Below the pieces are notes generated by a model, which saw only the letters and a program-made list of their open reading frames with translations, searched no databases and had not been told where the DNA came from. Shown one piece after another: positions 1-6,310 of a stretch of DNA of 6,573 nucleotides. The DNA is taken from assembly GCA_020859965.1 (NCBI GenBank), contig JAJBVF010000069.1, positions 1 through 6,573 on the forward strand. The letters are read 5' to 3'. The translations under genes and the position numbers were made by a program. The stretch is from Clostridiales bacterium. GTDB taxonomy: Bacteria; Bacillota; Clostridia; Lachnospirales; Lachnospiraceae. Position 1 is the stretch's first letter. Every line of letters begins with the position of its first letter.

Positions 1-43
1 TAGTAAGATCAATGAGTCGCTGCGCATATACAATCATATGCTC
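1..43 (-). pseudogene. Possible continuation of the substrate-binding gene beyond a premature TAA
   Basis: Reading on in the same frame past the TAA at 44-46 gives EHMIVYAQRLIDLT with no further stop up to the window edge. The residues AQRLIDL resemble the C-terminal helix of RbsB-type proteins, which commonly reads like AVKLLDG shortly after the conserved GT..A...G motif. Both other frames hit stops within this short stretch. This supports one interrupted gene, but only 14 codons are visible, so it is weak on its own. A sequencing error or a genuinely shorter protein remains possible. Confidence 0.4.
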
Positions 44-874
44 TTATAGAGATTCAAATACAAGCGTTGACTTCTGTACATCACCGTTAGCAATTCCTTC
101 CAGTGCCTGATTTGTACCATCACAGGAGAAGATGCCGAAGTTCTCTACATCTACGCCTGCTGCCTTTGCAGCTTCCATAGACTCTACAGCCGCAGCGTCG
201 CCGTAGCATACGATGGTGTTCAGATTCGGATATTTCTGGAGCATATTTTCTGTGGTGCTGGTGCCGGAGCCAACTACGTCTTTTCCGATATCGACAACCT
301 CAAGAATTTCTGCGTCCGGTGCATTTTCTGCCAGAGCGTCCTGGATGCCCTGCCCACGATTCTGCATATCCTGATCCTGAAGTGTGGTATATACTACGAC
401 CTCTCCTGCACCGTCCAGCTGATCATTGATCCATTCTGCAGCCATTTCACCGATCATAACGCCGGCCTGATACTGGTCTGTATTCAGCACTACATCATGT
501 ACGTCTGTCTCAACACCGCATTCGATAATATATACGCCTTCTTCCTGTGCAGCCGCGAGAGCCGAGTCACAGGAACTGTCGGAAACCATCGCTACGATCA
601 GGTCGCAGCCACCGGTTACCATATTTTCGATACTTGTTACTGCGGTAGCAGAGTCGTTTTCAAAGCTTACAGACACATAGTCCCAGCCTTTTTCTTCGCA
701 GTCGCCTTTCAGACCGTCATCGATAGTGATAAAAAACTCTGTCTGAAGGGTCGGAGCCAGAAAGCCGATTTTGTGGCTCTCGGATTCTTCTGCCTGTACC
801 ATGCAGAAACTTCCCATTACCATAGATGCTGCCATTGCGGTTGACAATACCGCTCCCATTAATTTTTTATTCAT
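44..874 (-). CDS. RbsB-like periplasmic-type sugar-binding protein, apparently truncated at its C-terminus
   Basis: Extracytoplasmic substrate-binding protein of the ribose/galactose-binding (Peripla_BP_4) family, which captures a sugar-like ligand outside the membrane. The protein has a basic N-terminus (MNKK), a hydrophobic stretch and a VQA site fitting signal peptidase I cleavage after residue 28. The mature start, KIGFLAPTLQTEFF, is the typical first beta strand and ligand loop. Later family landmarks are NTDQYQAG, GQGIQDAL and FSCDGTNQALEGIANG. The start at 874 is chosen because AGGAGG (881-886) lies 6 nt upstream. An in-frame ATG at 880 directly abuts the AGGAGG and is less likely. The 276-residue precursor ends soon after the GTNQALEGIANG motif, where family members usually continue for another 30-50 residues, including the last hinge strand. 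It is the last gene of the operon in this window, 127 nt after the permease, and may have its own promoter. The family is confident; the ligand is unknown. Confidence 0.88.
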   Translation of the reverse strand: MNKKLMGAVLSTAMAASMVMGSFCMVQAEESESHKIGFLAPTLQTEFFITIDDGLKGDCEEKGWDYVSVSFENDSATAVTSIENMVTGGCDLIVAMVSDSSCDSALAAAQEEGVYIIECGVETDVHDVVLNTDQYQAGVMIGEMAAEWINDQLDGAGEVVVYTTLQDQDMQNRGQGIQDALAENAPDAEILEVVDIGKDVVGSGTSTTENMLQKYPNLNTIVCYGDAAAVESMEAAKAAGVDVENFGIFSCDGTNQALEGIANGDVQKSTLVFESL

Positions 875-880
875 TTTCAT

Positions 881-886
881 CCTCCT
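881..886 (-). promoter_or_regulatory. Ribosome binding site of the substrate-binding protein gene
   Basis: A perfect AGGAGG on the minus strand. It is 6 nt from the ATG at 872-874 but 0 nt from the ATG at 878-880, so it favours the inner start (MNKK rather than MKMNKK). Confidence 0.8.
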
Positions 887-931
887 GTCTCTGCTGTGAG
901 ATTCCTCACAAAAGTGTTATTTGATAGAATT

Positions 932-960
932 ACTTTAAAGTATTTGGATGGATCTTTCAA
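932..960 (-). promoter_or_regulatory. Candidate internal promoter for the substrate-binding protein gene
   Basis: On the minus strand a -35-like TTGAAA (955-960) is followed after exactly 17 nt by TAAAGT (932-937), a 4/6 match to the -10 consensus. Initiation would give a leader of about 50 nt. The -10 lies inside a perfect 12-bp palindrome, TACTTTAAAGTA (931-942), which could be an operator or chance in AT-rich DNA. A separate promoter would fit the usual need for more binding protein than membrane components. Prediction by eye only. Confidence 0.4.
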
Positions 961-966
961 TGCGAT

Positions 967-996
967 AAAACTCAGATTCAGGGGGAATAATCTCAG
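967..996 (-). terminator. Weak hairpin after the permease gene, possible attenuator or processing site
   Basis: On the minus strand CTGAGATT (989-996) and AATCTGAG (971-978) form an 8-bp stem with one G-G mismatch around a 10-nt loop, followed by TTTT (967-970). It begins 6 nt past the permease stop. The stem is AT-rich and imperfect, so full termination is doubtful. It may cause partial termination or protect the 3' end between permease and binding protein. Confidence 0.35.
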
Positions 997-1001
997 ATGT
1001 T

Positions 1002-1958
1002 TTACAGTCGTGAAGATGTGTGCATTGTGCTCTGGCTTGCTTCCACAGAAAAAGCGATGAGGATCAAAAGGCCTTCCAGAATTTTATCCCAGTAATTCAG
1101 ATGACCGTTTGCCGTCAGAACATAGGTAAATAAAACCATGACTAATGCACTCAGAATGATACTTACCAGAGGATTTCGGATATGCCGTGTATTCCTGCGG
1201 TTGGAAAGCTTTCCCAGGAATACGGCGGCAAGCACCTTATACAGATAGTCCGCTCCGAGATCGATGCTTCCGCTTCCGGTATATCCGATCAGCAGAATGG
1301 TGGGAAGAGAGATAAACAGGGAAGAGAACACGAGGATGATCATGGAAATGCACGTGCATTTCATGCCGCTTTTTCTGGCCAGATCCGGATTTTCACCCAG
1401 AATCTTGCTATACTTTCCATAGTATGTATGCTCCAGGAAAAAAGAAACCAGACCCAGACTTAAAATCAGCAGCAGAATCAGAAAACCATTCGTAGCCGGA
1501 GACAGGACAAACAGTTTGAGATGGGGAATTACAAAATTTTCGTTTCCTGTTAAGCCGGCACAGAGATTTGTCAGAATGATCTGCAGAGCGAGAGTGGTAA
1601 TAATCGACGGCATGCAAAATCCAGTAATAAGGAACCCCTTCACACATCCTACAAGAGCGTTGAAAAGAAAAACGGCAGCAAAACAAACCGGTATGGGAAC
1701 CCGGTTGTCAGCCAGAGAAACACACAGCAGAGAAGAGGAGGACATCTGCGCTGCGAATGCCAGATCGAAAACACCGCTGTGATATTCCAGGAAAACAGCT
1801 ATGGACAAAAGTGCCATGATGGTAATCTGCCGGATGAAAGAGGAAGGTGCAATTAATCGATTACCGTACATGGAATACAGAAGGAGTAACGCTAAGATTG
1901 AAAGAATCAAAAGGTATTCTTTACAGATCATCAAAAAGCCAGTTCGAATACGTTTCAT
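1002..1958 (-). CDS. RbsC-like ABC sugar permease, diverged
   Basis: Integral membrane subunit of the RbsC/branched-chain (BPD_transp_2) permease family, 318 residues, close to the usual 310-340. About eight to ten hydrophobic segments can be read, for example near residues 13-30, 44-58, 90-112, 116-134, 158-175, 204-225, 264-283 and 293-305. The cytoplasmic coupling loop is recognisable as YYGKYSKILGENPDLARKSG (residues 179-198), matching the family's RFGRYIYAIGGNEEAARLSG. The usual GG.DLSVG motif has become SGVFDLAFA (61-69), and the glycine-rich GG.S..GG.G...GT stretch has become GKLSNRRNTRHIRNP (249-263). ATG at 1956-1958 is preferred over an in-frame TTG at 1968-1970: GGAGG (1964-1968) sits 5 nt before the ATG and overlaps the TTG. 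It follows the ABC protein gene by 20 nt. It may form a sensing channel-like scaffold rather than a transport pathway. Confidence 0.85.
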   Translation of the reverse strand: MKRIRTGFLMICKEYLLILSILALLLLYSMYGNRLIAPSSFIRQITIMALLSIAVFLEYHSGVFDLAFAAQMSSSSLLCVSLADNRVPIPVCFAAVFLFNALVGCVKGFLITGFCMPSIITTLALQIILTNLCAGLTGNENFVIPHLKLFVLSPATNGFLILLLILSLGLVSFFLEHTYYGKYSKILGENPDLARKSGMKCTCISMIILVFSSLFISLPTILLIGYTGSGSIDLGADYLYKVLAAVFLGKLSNRRNTRHIRNPLVSIILSALVMVLFTYVLTANGHLNYWDKILEGLLILIAFSVEASQSTMHTSSRL

Positions 1959-1963
1959 GTCAT

Positions 1964-1968
1964 CCTCC
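1964..1968 (-). promoter_or_regulatory. Ribosome binding site of the permease gene
   Basis: GGAGG on the minus strand with a 5-nt spacer to the ATG at 1956-1958. It overlaps the alternative upstream TTG codon, so it decides for the shorter protein starting MKRIRTG. Confidence 0.75.
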
Positions 1969-1978
1969 AAAAAGCCCG

Positions 1979-3364
1979 TTATAATGTGATAATACGATCT
2001 GCAAGCGGAAGTACATCCTCAGAAAAAGCTTCCAGCAGAATGAGAGAAGTCCCGCGGTCTGTCATTTTCAGCAGTTCCGTGGTGAGCCATTGGCGCATTT
2101 CCAGATCCGCCCGGGACAGAATATTGTACAGAATCAGAATGGACGGATTCAGGAATTTCCATCGGTAACAAAGAATTTTGAATCTGTTTTCATCCGTCAG
2201 GTTTTCATTTTCTATGGTTGACAGCTCACTGAAAAATTCTCTGTCATTCAGAACAAAGTTCCCTCCGGACTGATAAAACCCAAAATGGCTGATGCGTTGG
2301 ATTGCCGGAAGAAGGATATTGTCGCGAATGGACAGGTTTGGAAAGTATTCCGCATTCAGAGAATCGAGACCCCAGAAGACGATCCGTTTCCGACTCAGGA
2401 CGTCCGGGCTGTCATAAAACAGGCACCCCGATTTGCTTTCATACAAAGTCTGACGACCACTGATACCGAGAAGAGCGTTACGTATTTCATACTGTTGTTC
2501 CTGATTTTTTGCCTGTACATATACCGTTTCACCGGGATAGACGGCCAGTTCTTTCCAGGTGCCGTCCTGAGCCTGCCAGGAGAAGCGATGCGCATCTTCC
2601 GGAGCGGCCGGTTTCGTGGAATTCCTGTGTGTACGACTGGTTTTCCAGTCTGCGATTATTTTTCTCCAGTAATGTTCTGCCTCAGTCGGATTGTCGTATT
2701 TCCGGATAATCTGTCCCCCTTGCATCAGATAATGATTCCCGGCCAGATTCAGAAAATACTCCGGATGATTATCATAGATCAGAAAAGCGATACCATCCTT
2801 TTGCAGCGCAGCAATCAGAGCAAGGAGCCGGGCTCTGTCATTCGGAGAACAGATGCTGGAAAGATTGCCGAGTACGAGCATGGAAGCATTTCGGTCTGCG
2901 AGGCATATCATCCGAAACAGAACCAGATCAATGGTGGTACAATCCTTCACTTCCCGACCGGGCTCCAGATCCAGTCCGTATTTTTCAAAGAGTTCTCTTG
3001 TCCTGATCTGAAGCGCCTGTTGGTTCAGACGTACTTTTTTGAGGTTGTTGTCCCGGAGAAGAAAAAGTGTTTCTGCCAGAGTCAGAGATGGGATGAGTTC
3101 CGACCGTTCATCTACATAGTAGATATTATTTTTTTCAAACACTTCACGGGAGCAGTCCGTCTGTTCCTCTCCGTTCAGGCGAAGCGAGCCGCTGATAATC
3201 TTTCCGTTCCCGATGAACAGACTTGCCAGAATACGCGGCGTGGCGTCCCACCCCCACAGAAGGTGGCTTTCACCATCCCGGAACATGAGATGGAGGTTGT
3301 TCAGTTTTTCATGCGATTTGTTCTGTATGTACAGATTTGAACAGTCAAAAAAAGCATGTTTCAT
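1979..3364 (-). CDS. RbsA-like tandem ABC protein with catalytic motifs lost in both halves (predicted pseudo-ATPase)
   Basis: A cytoplasmic protein of 461 residues that aligns by eye along RbsA-type sugar ATPases (about 500 residues, two nucleotide-binding domains). Domain 1 (about 1-235) keeps fold landmarks such as ELIPSLTLAETLFLL (89-103), and domain 2 (about 262-461) keeps YFPNLSIRDNILL (340-352) and LADRIITL (454-461). The nucleotide motifs are gone. The Walker A position reads LLWGWDATPRIL (35-46), with Pro-Arg where Lys-Ser belongs. Signature 1 reads CTTID (142-146) and Walker B 1 reads LVLGNLSS (163-170), with Gly-Asn for Asp-Glu. The domain-2 loop reads YVQAKNQEQQYE (282-293), signature 2 LTDENRFK (389-396) and Walker B 2 LILYNILS (410-417), with Tyr-Asn for Asp-Glu. 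The usual C-terminal tail of about 30 residues is absent. It overlaps the kinase stop by 4 nt (ATGA), so translation is probably coupled. ATP hydrolysis is unlikely; a structural or signalling role is inferred. Confidence 0.85.
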   Translation of the reverse strand: MKHAFFDCSNLYIQNKSHEKLNNLHLMFRDGESHLLWGWDATPRILASLFIGNGKIISGSLRLNGEEQTDCSREVFEKNNIYYVDERSELIPSLTLAETLFLLRDNNLKKVRLNQQALQIRTRELFEKYGLDLEPGREVKDCTTIDLVLFRMICLADRNASMLVLGNLSSICSPNDRARLLALIAALQKDGIAFLIYDNHPEYFLNLAGNHYLMQGGQIIRKYDNPTEAEHYWRKIIADWKTSRTHRNSTKPAAPEDAHRFSWQAQDGTWKELAVYPGETVYVQAKNQEQQYEIRNALLGISGRQTLYESKSGCLFYDSPDVLSRKRIVFWGLDSLNAEYFPNLSIRDNILLPAIQRISHFGFYQSGGNFVLNDREFFSELSTIENENLTDENRFKILCYRWKFLNPSILILYNILSRADLEMRQWLTTELLKMTDRGTSLILLEAFSEDVLPLADRIITL

Positions 3365-4347
3365 TTTTCTTCTAATCCAGTGCGGATGGGCATCAAAACC
3401 TCCACATCTGTCCCTTCTCCCGGAATACTGTAGATACTCAGACCATATTGTTCTCCAAAAATGAGCCGGAGACGCTGATTGATATTATAAAGTCCAATTC
3501 CGTTGCCGTGTGATTTCTGAGGATCCCGTTTTTCCGATGATGTTTCCGTACCATACAGCATGCGATTGCGCAGATTTGTCAGCTGTGTTTCGTCCATCCC
3601 GACGCCATTGTCTGAAACGGTCAGAAGAATCTGATCCTGTGAGGAACGGATATGAATCGTTACCTGACTTTCGCTTCCTTTTGTTTCCAGACCATGGAAG
3701 ACGGAATTTTCCACGATAGGCTGAAGCGTCATTTTGGGGATCTGGCATCGCAGCAGATCCTGATCCTCTTCTTCCATATCGATTGAAAAATGAAAACGAT
3801 TTTCAAAACGATAATTCTGAATGCGGATATAGTTCCGGATGTTATCAAGCTCATCCTGAATGGTAACAATATTTTCCTTCCGGCTGATACTGTATCGAAA
3901 AAAGGTACCCAGAGATTTTGCCATGCTGGCAATACTGGCAGAGCCTTCATTCAGAGCTTCGCTTCGAATGCATTCAAGTGTATTATAGAGAAAATGAGGA
4001 TTGATCTGGCTTTGCAGCGAAAGAATCCTGCTCTGGTGATCTTCCATTTTTACGTTGTATCTTTTTTCGACCTCCCGTGCCATGGTTTCTTCCTGGCGGA
4101 TCATTTCCCGGAAAAAAGGATTCGCTGAAGGCTCCAGAAACTTTTTAAACTCTTTTGGATCAGACATTCGGGCGACCGCTTCTTCCAGCGTGCGGAAAAA
4201 GGTAAATTCATGGACAGCCCCTGCCAAAGACAGGAGCAGTAGAATTAACAACAGATAATTTTGCCGCGCCGCCGGGACACAGAACGCGGACAGGATACAA
4301 AAAATCTGAAGTCCAAAATAGATAAGACTCTTTCCTGACAGCTTCAT
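3361..4347 (-). CDS. YesM/LytS-type sensor histidine kinase with minimal extracytoplasmic region
   Basis: Membrane histidine kinase that should phosphorylate the neighbouring YesN-like regulator. Two hydrophobic segments (about residues 9-25 and 30-46) are separated by only a few residues (near AARQN), so there is no CACHE or other external sensor domain. A probable linker helix (about 55-110) leads to the His_kinase motif QSQINPHFLYNTLE (112-125), with His118 the expected phosphoacceptor. The HATPase domain follows: N box LQPIVENSVFHG (208-219, Asn214), G1 box DNGVGM (246-251), G2 box GNGIGLYN (281-288). All expected catalytic residues are present, in contrast to the ABC protein next to it. 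The 328-residue length is short for YesM proteins (often 450-600), which fits the missing sensor domain. The start at 4347 has AAGAGGTG (4359-4366) upstream with a long 11-nt spacer. It lies 32 nt after the regulator gene and overlaps the next gene by 4 nt. Input probably comes from partner proteins, as an inference from context. Confidence 0.93.
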   Translation of the reverse strand: MKLSGKSLIYFGLQIFCILSAFCVPAARQNYLLLILLLLSLAGAVHEFTFFRTLEEAVARMSDPKEFKKFLEPSANPFFREMIRQEETMAREVEKRYNVKMEDHQSRILSLQSQINPHFLYNTLECIRSEALNEGSASIASMAKSLGTFFRYSISRKENIVTIQDELDNIRNYIRIQNYRFENRFHFSIDMEEEDQDLLRCQIPKMTLQPIVENSVFHGLETKGSESQVTIHIRSSQDQILLTVSDNGVGMDETQLTNLRNRMLYGTETSSEKRDPQKSHGNGIGLYNINQRLRLIFGEQYGLSIYSIPGEGTDVEVLMPIRTGLEEK

Positions 4348-4379
4348 AGTATTCGATTCACCTCTTACACCTTGCCCTG

Positions 4380-5987
4380 TTAATAGTAGAGTTTCCGGTA
4401 TTCATTTGGCTTGACGCCCACTGTACGGGTAAACTGCTGGCTGAAATATTTGGAATCCTTATAGCCTACCTCTGCAGCAATTTCATAGATCGTTTTTTTG
4501 GTATCCCGAAGCAGCTGTTTGGCTTTTTCCATGCGCAGTTCCAGGACATAGGCAGAAAAGTTTTTTCCGGTTTCTTTTTTGAAAAGTTCAGAAAAATAGT
4601 TTGCATTGAACCCACTATTTTCGGCAATCTCCTCCAGCAGAATCTTCTGATTGTAATTTTTCTGAACGTATTCAATGGCATCCAGAACCGGCCGGCGTTC
4701 CATATCGGATTTCTTGGTAACCATATATCGTATATGCTTTCTTAAAGAATCCAGCACATGGTTTTTCAATTCCAGAATGGAGGAGCAGTTTTCTGCCAGC
4801 TCTGTCCATTTCTGAAGGGACTCAGACATAGCTTCATGAAACAAATCTTCAATGGTCCGGCAGTAGATGGAAAAAAGTGTACGCGTCAGCTCGAAAAACT
4901 CACTTGCCATGATATTTTCCTGTACAGCGGTTTCAAAACAGGTACGGACAATCTGGCATGCAGTGTCTTCTCTGAGCACAGAAATCTGTTTTTCAAACAC
5001 ATCTTTCTGCAGATTTGCTATGTCGCTGCCTTTTATCTGGTGATTCCGATTTTCAGAATAAGAGCGAATACAAAGACCGGTTCCTTCGAAAATTCTGCAC
5101 TGAACCGCTTCCCGAGCCATCTCAAGCAAGAGATTGATCTGCGAAAAGTCACCCGAATCGGGACTTAGGCCCATGGAAACAGAATAATGTTCAAAATTGC
5201 AGATATAGTTTTTTGTAAGTTTAAACAAATGATTCAGAAGTGTCTGGACAACCTCCTGCTGTTCCTCCCGATAATTGAGAAGCACAAGAATCCACATAGA
5301 TTCCTTGGGAGTAACAACAAGATCAATGACCTGATCTTCAAAAGTATCGTTGATCAGCTCTGTAATCCGCTCAACGATCAGAGTTTCCTGTTTTTCGTTG
5401 CATGGAATGCTGATGTCCCGATCCGCTTTGATTCCAAATGCACGAAAAACGCCATTTTCAAAGCTCTGCTGTTCGCTGCTCTGTGTATAAATTGTGGAAA
5501 GGGAATCGCCTCCGGATTCAAATACCCGATCCATCAGCTCACGGTGCAGGATATGTCTGCTGTCAGCAAGATTTCGTTCAAGATTTTCTACGTGCTCCTG
5601 CATAGCTCTGGAATTCTGCGTCTCCATGCAGATTTTCTCCAGAATTCGATTCAGTTCATCTTCGTCAATTGGTTTTAACAGATAATCCCGGACTCCATAT
5701 TTCAGGGCTTTCTGAGCATATTCAAAATAGCGGTACCCGCTGATGACAATAAAATGTACGGGGAGGCCGCTTTGGGTCACCTTTTCGATCATTTCCAGAC
5801 CGGAAAGTTCCGGCATGCGGATATCTGTGATAACGATGTCCGGTTTTTTATCCATAATCATCTGATAAGCACTGATCCCGTCCTGGACGATCCCCATAAA
5901 GGAGAGGTTCAGTGTCTTCCACTGTATCAGATTTTTGATCAGACGGGCAATTTTCAGCTCATCATCTGCGATCAGTACACTAAGCAT
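4380..5987 (-). CDS. YesN-like response regulator, receiver plus AraC-type DNA-binding domain
   Basis: Cytoplasmic transcription regulator of 535 residues, the normal size for YesN-type proteins. The receiver domain (about 1-120) has the acidic pair Asp8-Asp9, phosphoacceptor Asp55 in VITDIRMP, Ser83 in VISGY and Lys105 in LLKPID, so it should be phosphorylatable by the adjacent kinase. A helical stretch (about 120-150) leads to a middle region (to about 430). Part of that, around SVSMGLSPDSGDF and LLEMAREAVQCRIFEG (about 269-302), resembles the degenerate GGDEF-like segment common in this family. The C-terminal AraC domain (about 432-535) has two helix-turn-helix units, near 450-474 (IAENSGFNANYFSELFKK) and 500-524 (IAAEVGYKDSKYFSQQFTR). 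The start at 5987 is chosen because the receiver begins there (MLSVLIADDE) with AGAGGA just upstream. An in-frame ATG at 6071 would add 28 residues outside the domain and has no clear ribosome site. It is the first gene of the operon and likely controls it or nearby sugar genes. Confidence 0.94.
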   Translation of the reverse strand: MLSVLIADDELKIARLIKNLIQWKTLNLSFMGIVQDGISAYQMIMDKKPDIVITDIRMPELSGLEMIEKVTQSGLPVHFIVISGYRYFEYAQKALKYGVRDYLLKPIDEDELNRILEKICMETQNSRAMQEHVENLERNLADSRHILHRELMDRVFESGGDSLSTIYTQSSEQQSFENGVFRAFGIKADRDISIPCNEKQETLIVERITELINDTFEDQVIDLVVTPKESMWILVLLNYREEQQEVVQTLLNHLFKLTKNYICNFEHYSVSMGLSPDSGDFSQINLLLEMAREAVQCRIFEGTGLCIRSYSENRNHQIKGSDIANLQKDVFEKQISVLREDTACQIVRTCFETAVQENIMASEFFELTRTLFSIYCRTIEDLFHEAMSESLQKWTELAENCSSILELKNHVLDSLRKHIRYMVTKKSDMERRPVLDAIEYVQKNYNQKILLEEIAENSGFNANYFSELFKKETGKNFSAYVLELRMEKAKQLLRDTKKTIYEIAAEVGYKDSKYFSQQFTRTVGVKPNEYRKLYY

Positions 5988-6157
5988 AAATTCCTCTGAT
6001 TCCTTGAAATTGTTTCGTATCAATCGATACGTTTCCTGACAGCTGGGCATTTCTGAAAATAGCGAGGCCATTCTCAGGCTGACTGTTTTCGTAATCTCTT
6101 TATATATTCGTATAGTTTATCATATTCATCTGCTTTTTGCTATCTTTTCTTGGCAGA

Positions 6158-6175
6158 TAATGTAATAATACATTA
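6158..6175. promoter_or_regulatory. 18-bp dyad, candidate operator at the operon promoter
   Basis: TAATGTAATAATACATTA is a perfect inverted repeat of 7-bp arms around 4 nt. It overlaps the -10 hexamer and likely start site of the candidate promoter at 6173-6201, a place suited to a repressor. The core TGTA-N4-TACA is the form bound by many dimeric helix-turn-helix proteins. YesN/AraC proteins usually prefer direct repeats, so the binder may be another regulator. Chance in AT-rich DNA is possible. Confidence 0.4.
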
Positions 6176-6201
6176 ATAACTATATGAGATTTTCCTGTCA
6201 T
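6173..6201 (-). promoter_or_regulatory. Candidate promoter of the five-gene operon
   Basis: On the minus strand ATGACA (6196-6201, 5/6 match to TTGACA) is separated by exactly 17 nt from TATTAA (6173-6178, 4/6 match to TATAAT). Transcription would start near 6166, giving a leader of about 180 nt before the regulator gene. The region is AT-rich and contains weaker alternatives, so the exact site is uncertain. Confidence 0.4.
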
Positions 6202-6256
6202 CTCCGTTACATGAGTCTTTCGCACTTTTGACCTCATTATAATTAATTTCTGACAC

Positions 6257-6298
6257 AAAAAAAGAACGAATCCCAGATTATGCGGGTTCGTTCTTTTT
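6257..6298. terminator. Rho-independent terminator, probably bidirectional
   Basis: A-tract, then a stem pairing 6259-6273 with 6284-6298 around a 10-nt loop, then a T-tract. Read on the plus strand the stem is 15 bp with one U-G wobble; on the minus strand it can pair GAACGAACCC with GGGATTCGTTC with one bulged A. T runs follow in either direction (seven Ts on the minus strand). On the minus strand it ends the transcript of the right-edge gene and so isolates the two-component operon. No plus-strand gene is visible that would need it. Confidence 0.85.
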
Positions 6299-6310
6299 CA
6301 TGATACCGGA

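Noticed and set aside
44..46. Recoding of the stop codon in the binding-protein gene
   Set aside because: The codon is TAA, which is not the selenocysteine codon (TGA), and no recoding structure is evident. Mutation, natural shortening or sequence error is simpler.
497..844. Plus-strand open frame opposite the substrate-binding protein gene
   Set aside because: It is entirely antisense to a well-supported gene, has a low-complexity Cys/His-rich translation and no recognisable domain.
1959..1970. TTG start giving the permease four extra residues (MEDD)
   Set aside because: The TTG overlaps the GGAGG that properly serves the ATG at 1956-1958.
2285..3340. A 351-residue open frame on the plus strand opposite the ABC protein gene
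   Set aside because: It lies wholly antisense to a gene with clear family homology and reading-frame overlap with neighbours, has no recognisable domain and no convincing ribosome site. It is best explained as a shadow frame.
5988..6071. N-terminal extension of the response regulator by 28 residues
   Set aside because: The receiver domain begins at MLSVLIADDE with AGAGGA just upstream, whereas the upstream ATG at 6071 lacks a ribosome site and adds non-domain sequence.
6100..6135. Second promoter-like site in the leader (TGATAAACT, TATACG, TATATA runs)
   Set aside because: The -10-like runs have no -35 partner at 16-18 nt better than 3/6; AT-rich composition explains them.
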